Made by a program: the position numbers and the translations under genes. Below the pieces are notes generated by a model that did no database searches, was not told the origin of the DNA, and saw nothing but the letters and a program-made list of their open reading frames with translations. A stretch of 12,163 bases of DNA from Methanobacteriota archaeon (GTDB lineage: Archaea > Thermoplasmatota > E2 > DHVEG-1), in NCBI GenBank assembly GCA_026394435.1, contig JAPKYG010000017.1, forward strand, positions 1 through 12,163, given 5' to 3'. Of the stretch, positions 11,970-12,163 are shown in pieces (position 1 is the first letter of the stretch; each line of letters begins with the position of its first letter).

Positions 11970-12163
11970 ATGGTTTTTCTTTCTGTTAATAAGAGTCATC
12001 TTAGACTTGTTAAAGAAGGTAGGATTTCACGTCATGAAACAACGTCAAAAGGTAAGAGATATGCCCGTGGTAAGATATATCTGAAGGATAACAACGATAT
12101 TGGTTCAAGATATCAACTTTATGAAGTGGAAAATCTGCATTTAGTTGGTAGAGATAAACAACA
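11970..12163 (+). CDS. Small basic protein of unknown function, N-terminal part (partial)
   Basis: An open frame of 64 codons plus two bases runs from an ATG to the right edge. I do not recognise the family. The visible part starts MVFLSVNKSHLRLVKEGRIS, is strongly basic early on (KGKRYARGKIYLK, 27-39), and then alternates as expected for a beta-rich fold (RYQLYEVENLHLVGR, 47-61). No signal peptide or membrane helix is seen. Support for a real gene comes from the TATA box 28 bases upstream, which predicts initiation exactly at this ATG, and from a stop codon five codons upstream in the same frame that fixes the start. A nucleic-acid-binding role would suit the charge but is speculative. Confidence 0.5.
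   Translation, partial: MVFLSVNKSHLRLVKEGRISRHETTSKGKRYARGKIYLKDNNDIGSRYQLYEVENLHLVGRDKQ

Noticed and set aside
11741..11971. Minus-strand open frame of 76 codons in the region after aspS
   Set aside because: Composition follows the AT-rich background (many Phe, Ile, Tyr, Asn), no recognisable motif or ribosome-binding site, and it overlaps the better supported promoter and start of the right-edge gene.
1..12163. CRISPR arrays, tRNA or rRNA genes, toxin-antitoxin pairs or defence islands
   Set aside because: No regularly spaced direct repeats, no cloverleaf with the T-loop signature, and no gene with such motifs was seen; the genes are mainly housekeeping.

Overview
The window reads as chromosomal DNA of an archaeon. 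Evidence: an archaeal type II GAPDH-like protein, an archaeal-type aspartyl-tRNA synthetase, a pyrB-pyrI pair with a zinc-binding PyrI, the archaeal CoA enzyme 4-phosphopantoate-beta-alanine ligase, a PAC2 proteasome-assembly chaperone, a UPF0248 (MJ1316-type) protein, and TATA-like boxes about 25-30 bases before several start codons. The class II (bacterial/degradative type) HMG-CoA reductase is what one finds in Thermoplasmata and Archaeoglobi, so I lean to Thermoplasmatota, but this is inference.

Layout: bases 1-574 are the 5' half of an IS1182-like insertion sequence whose transposase (minus strand) runs off the left edge. A minus-strand GAPDH-like gene (635-1702) follows. A divergent plus-strand set then starts: a metallo-beta-lactamase hydrolase and a UPF0248 protein with zero spacing (1836-2741), then class II HMG-CoA reductase with its own promoter (2790-4067). 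Convergent to it, overlapping by 8 bases, is the minus-strand pyrB-pyrI operon (4060-5441). Divergent from pyrB lies a 484-residue scaffold-like helix-hairpin-helix protein (5580-7034), then rtcB (7091-8560), a PAC2 chaperone (8630-9394), 4-phosphopantoate-beta-alanine ligase (9476-10225) and aspS (10239-11540). A gene-free, AT-rich stretch of about 430 bases follows, and the right edge cuts a small basic ORF with a well-placed TATA box (11970 onward).

Most genes are core metabolism or RNA/protein maintenance: isoprenoid precursors (HMGR), pyrimidines (PyrB/PyrI), CoA (phosphopantothenate synthesis), tRNA ligation (RtcB), tRNA-Asp charging (AspS) and proteasome assembly (PAC2). I do not see a complete novel defence or mobile system. 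The points most worth a second look are the scaffold-like protein with nine short aromatic-acidic motifs in its linkers, the C-terminal HbYX-like tail of the PAC2 protein, the changed active-site loop of the GAPDH paralogue, and two inverted repeats placed against TATA boxes.
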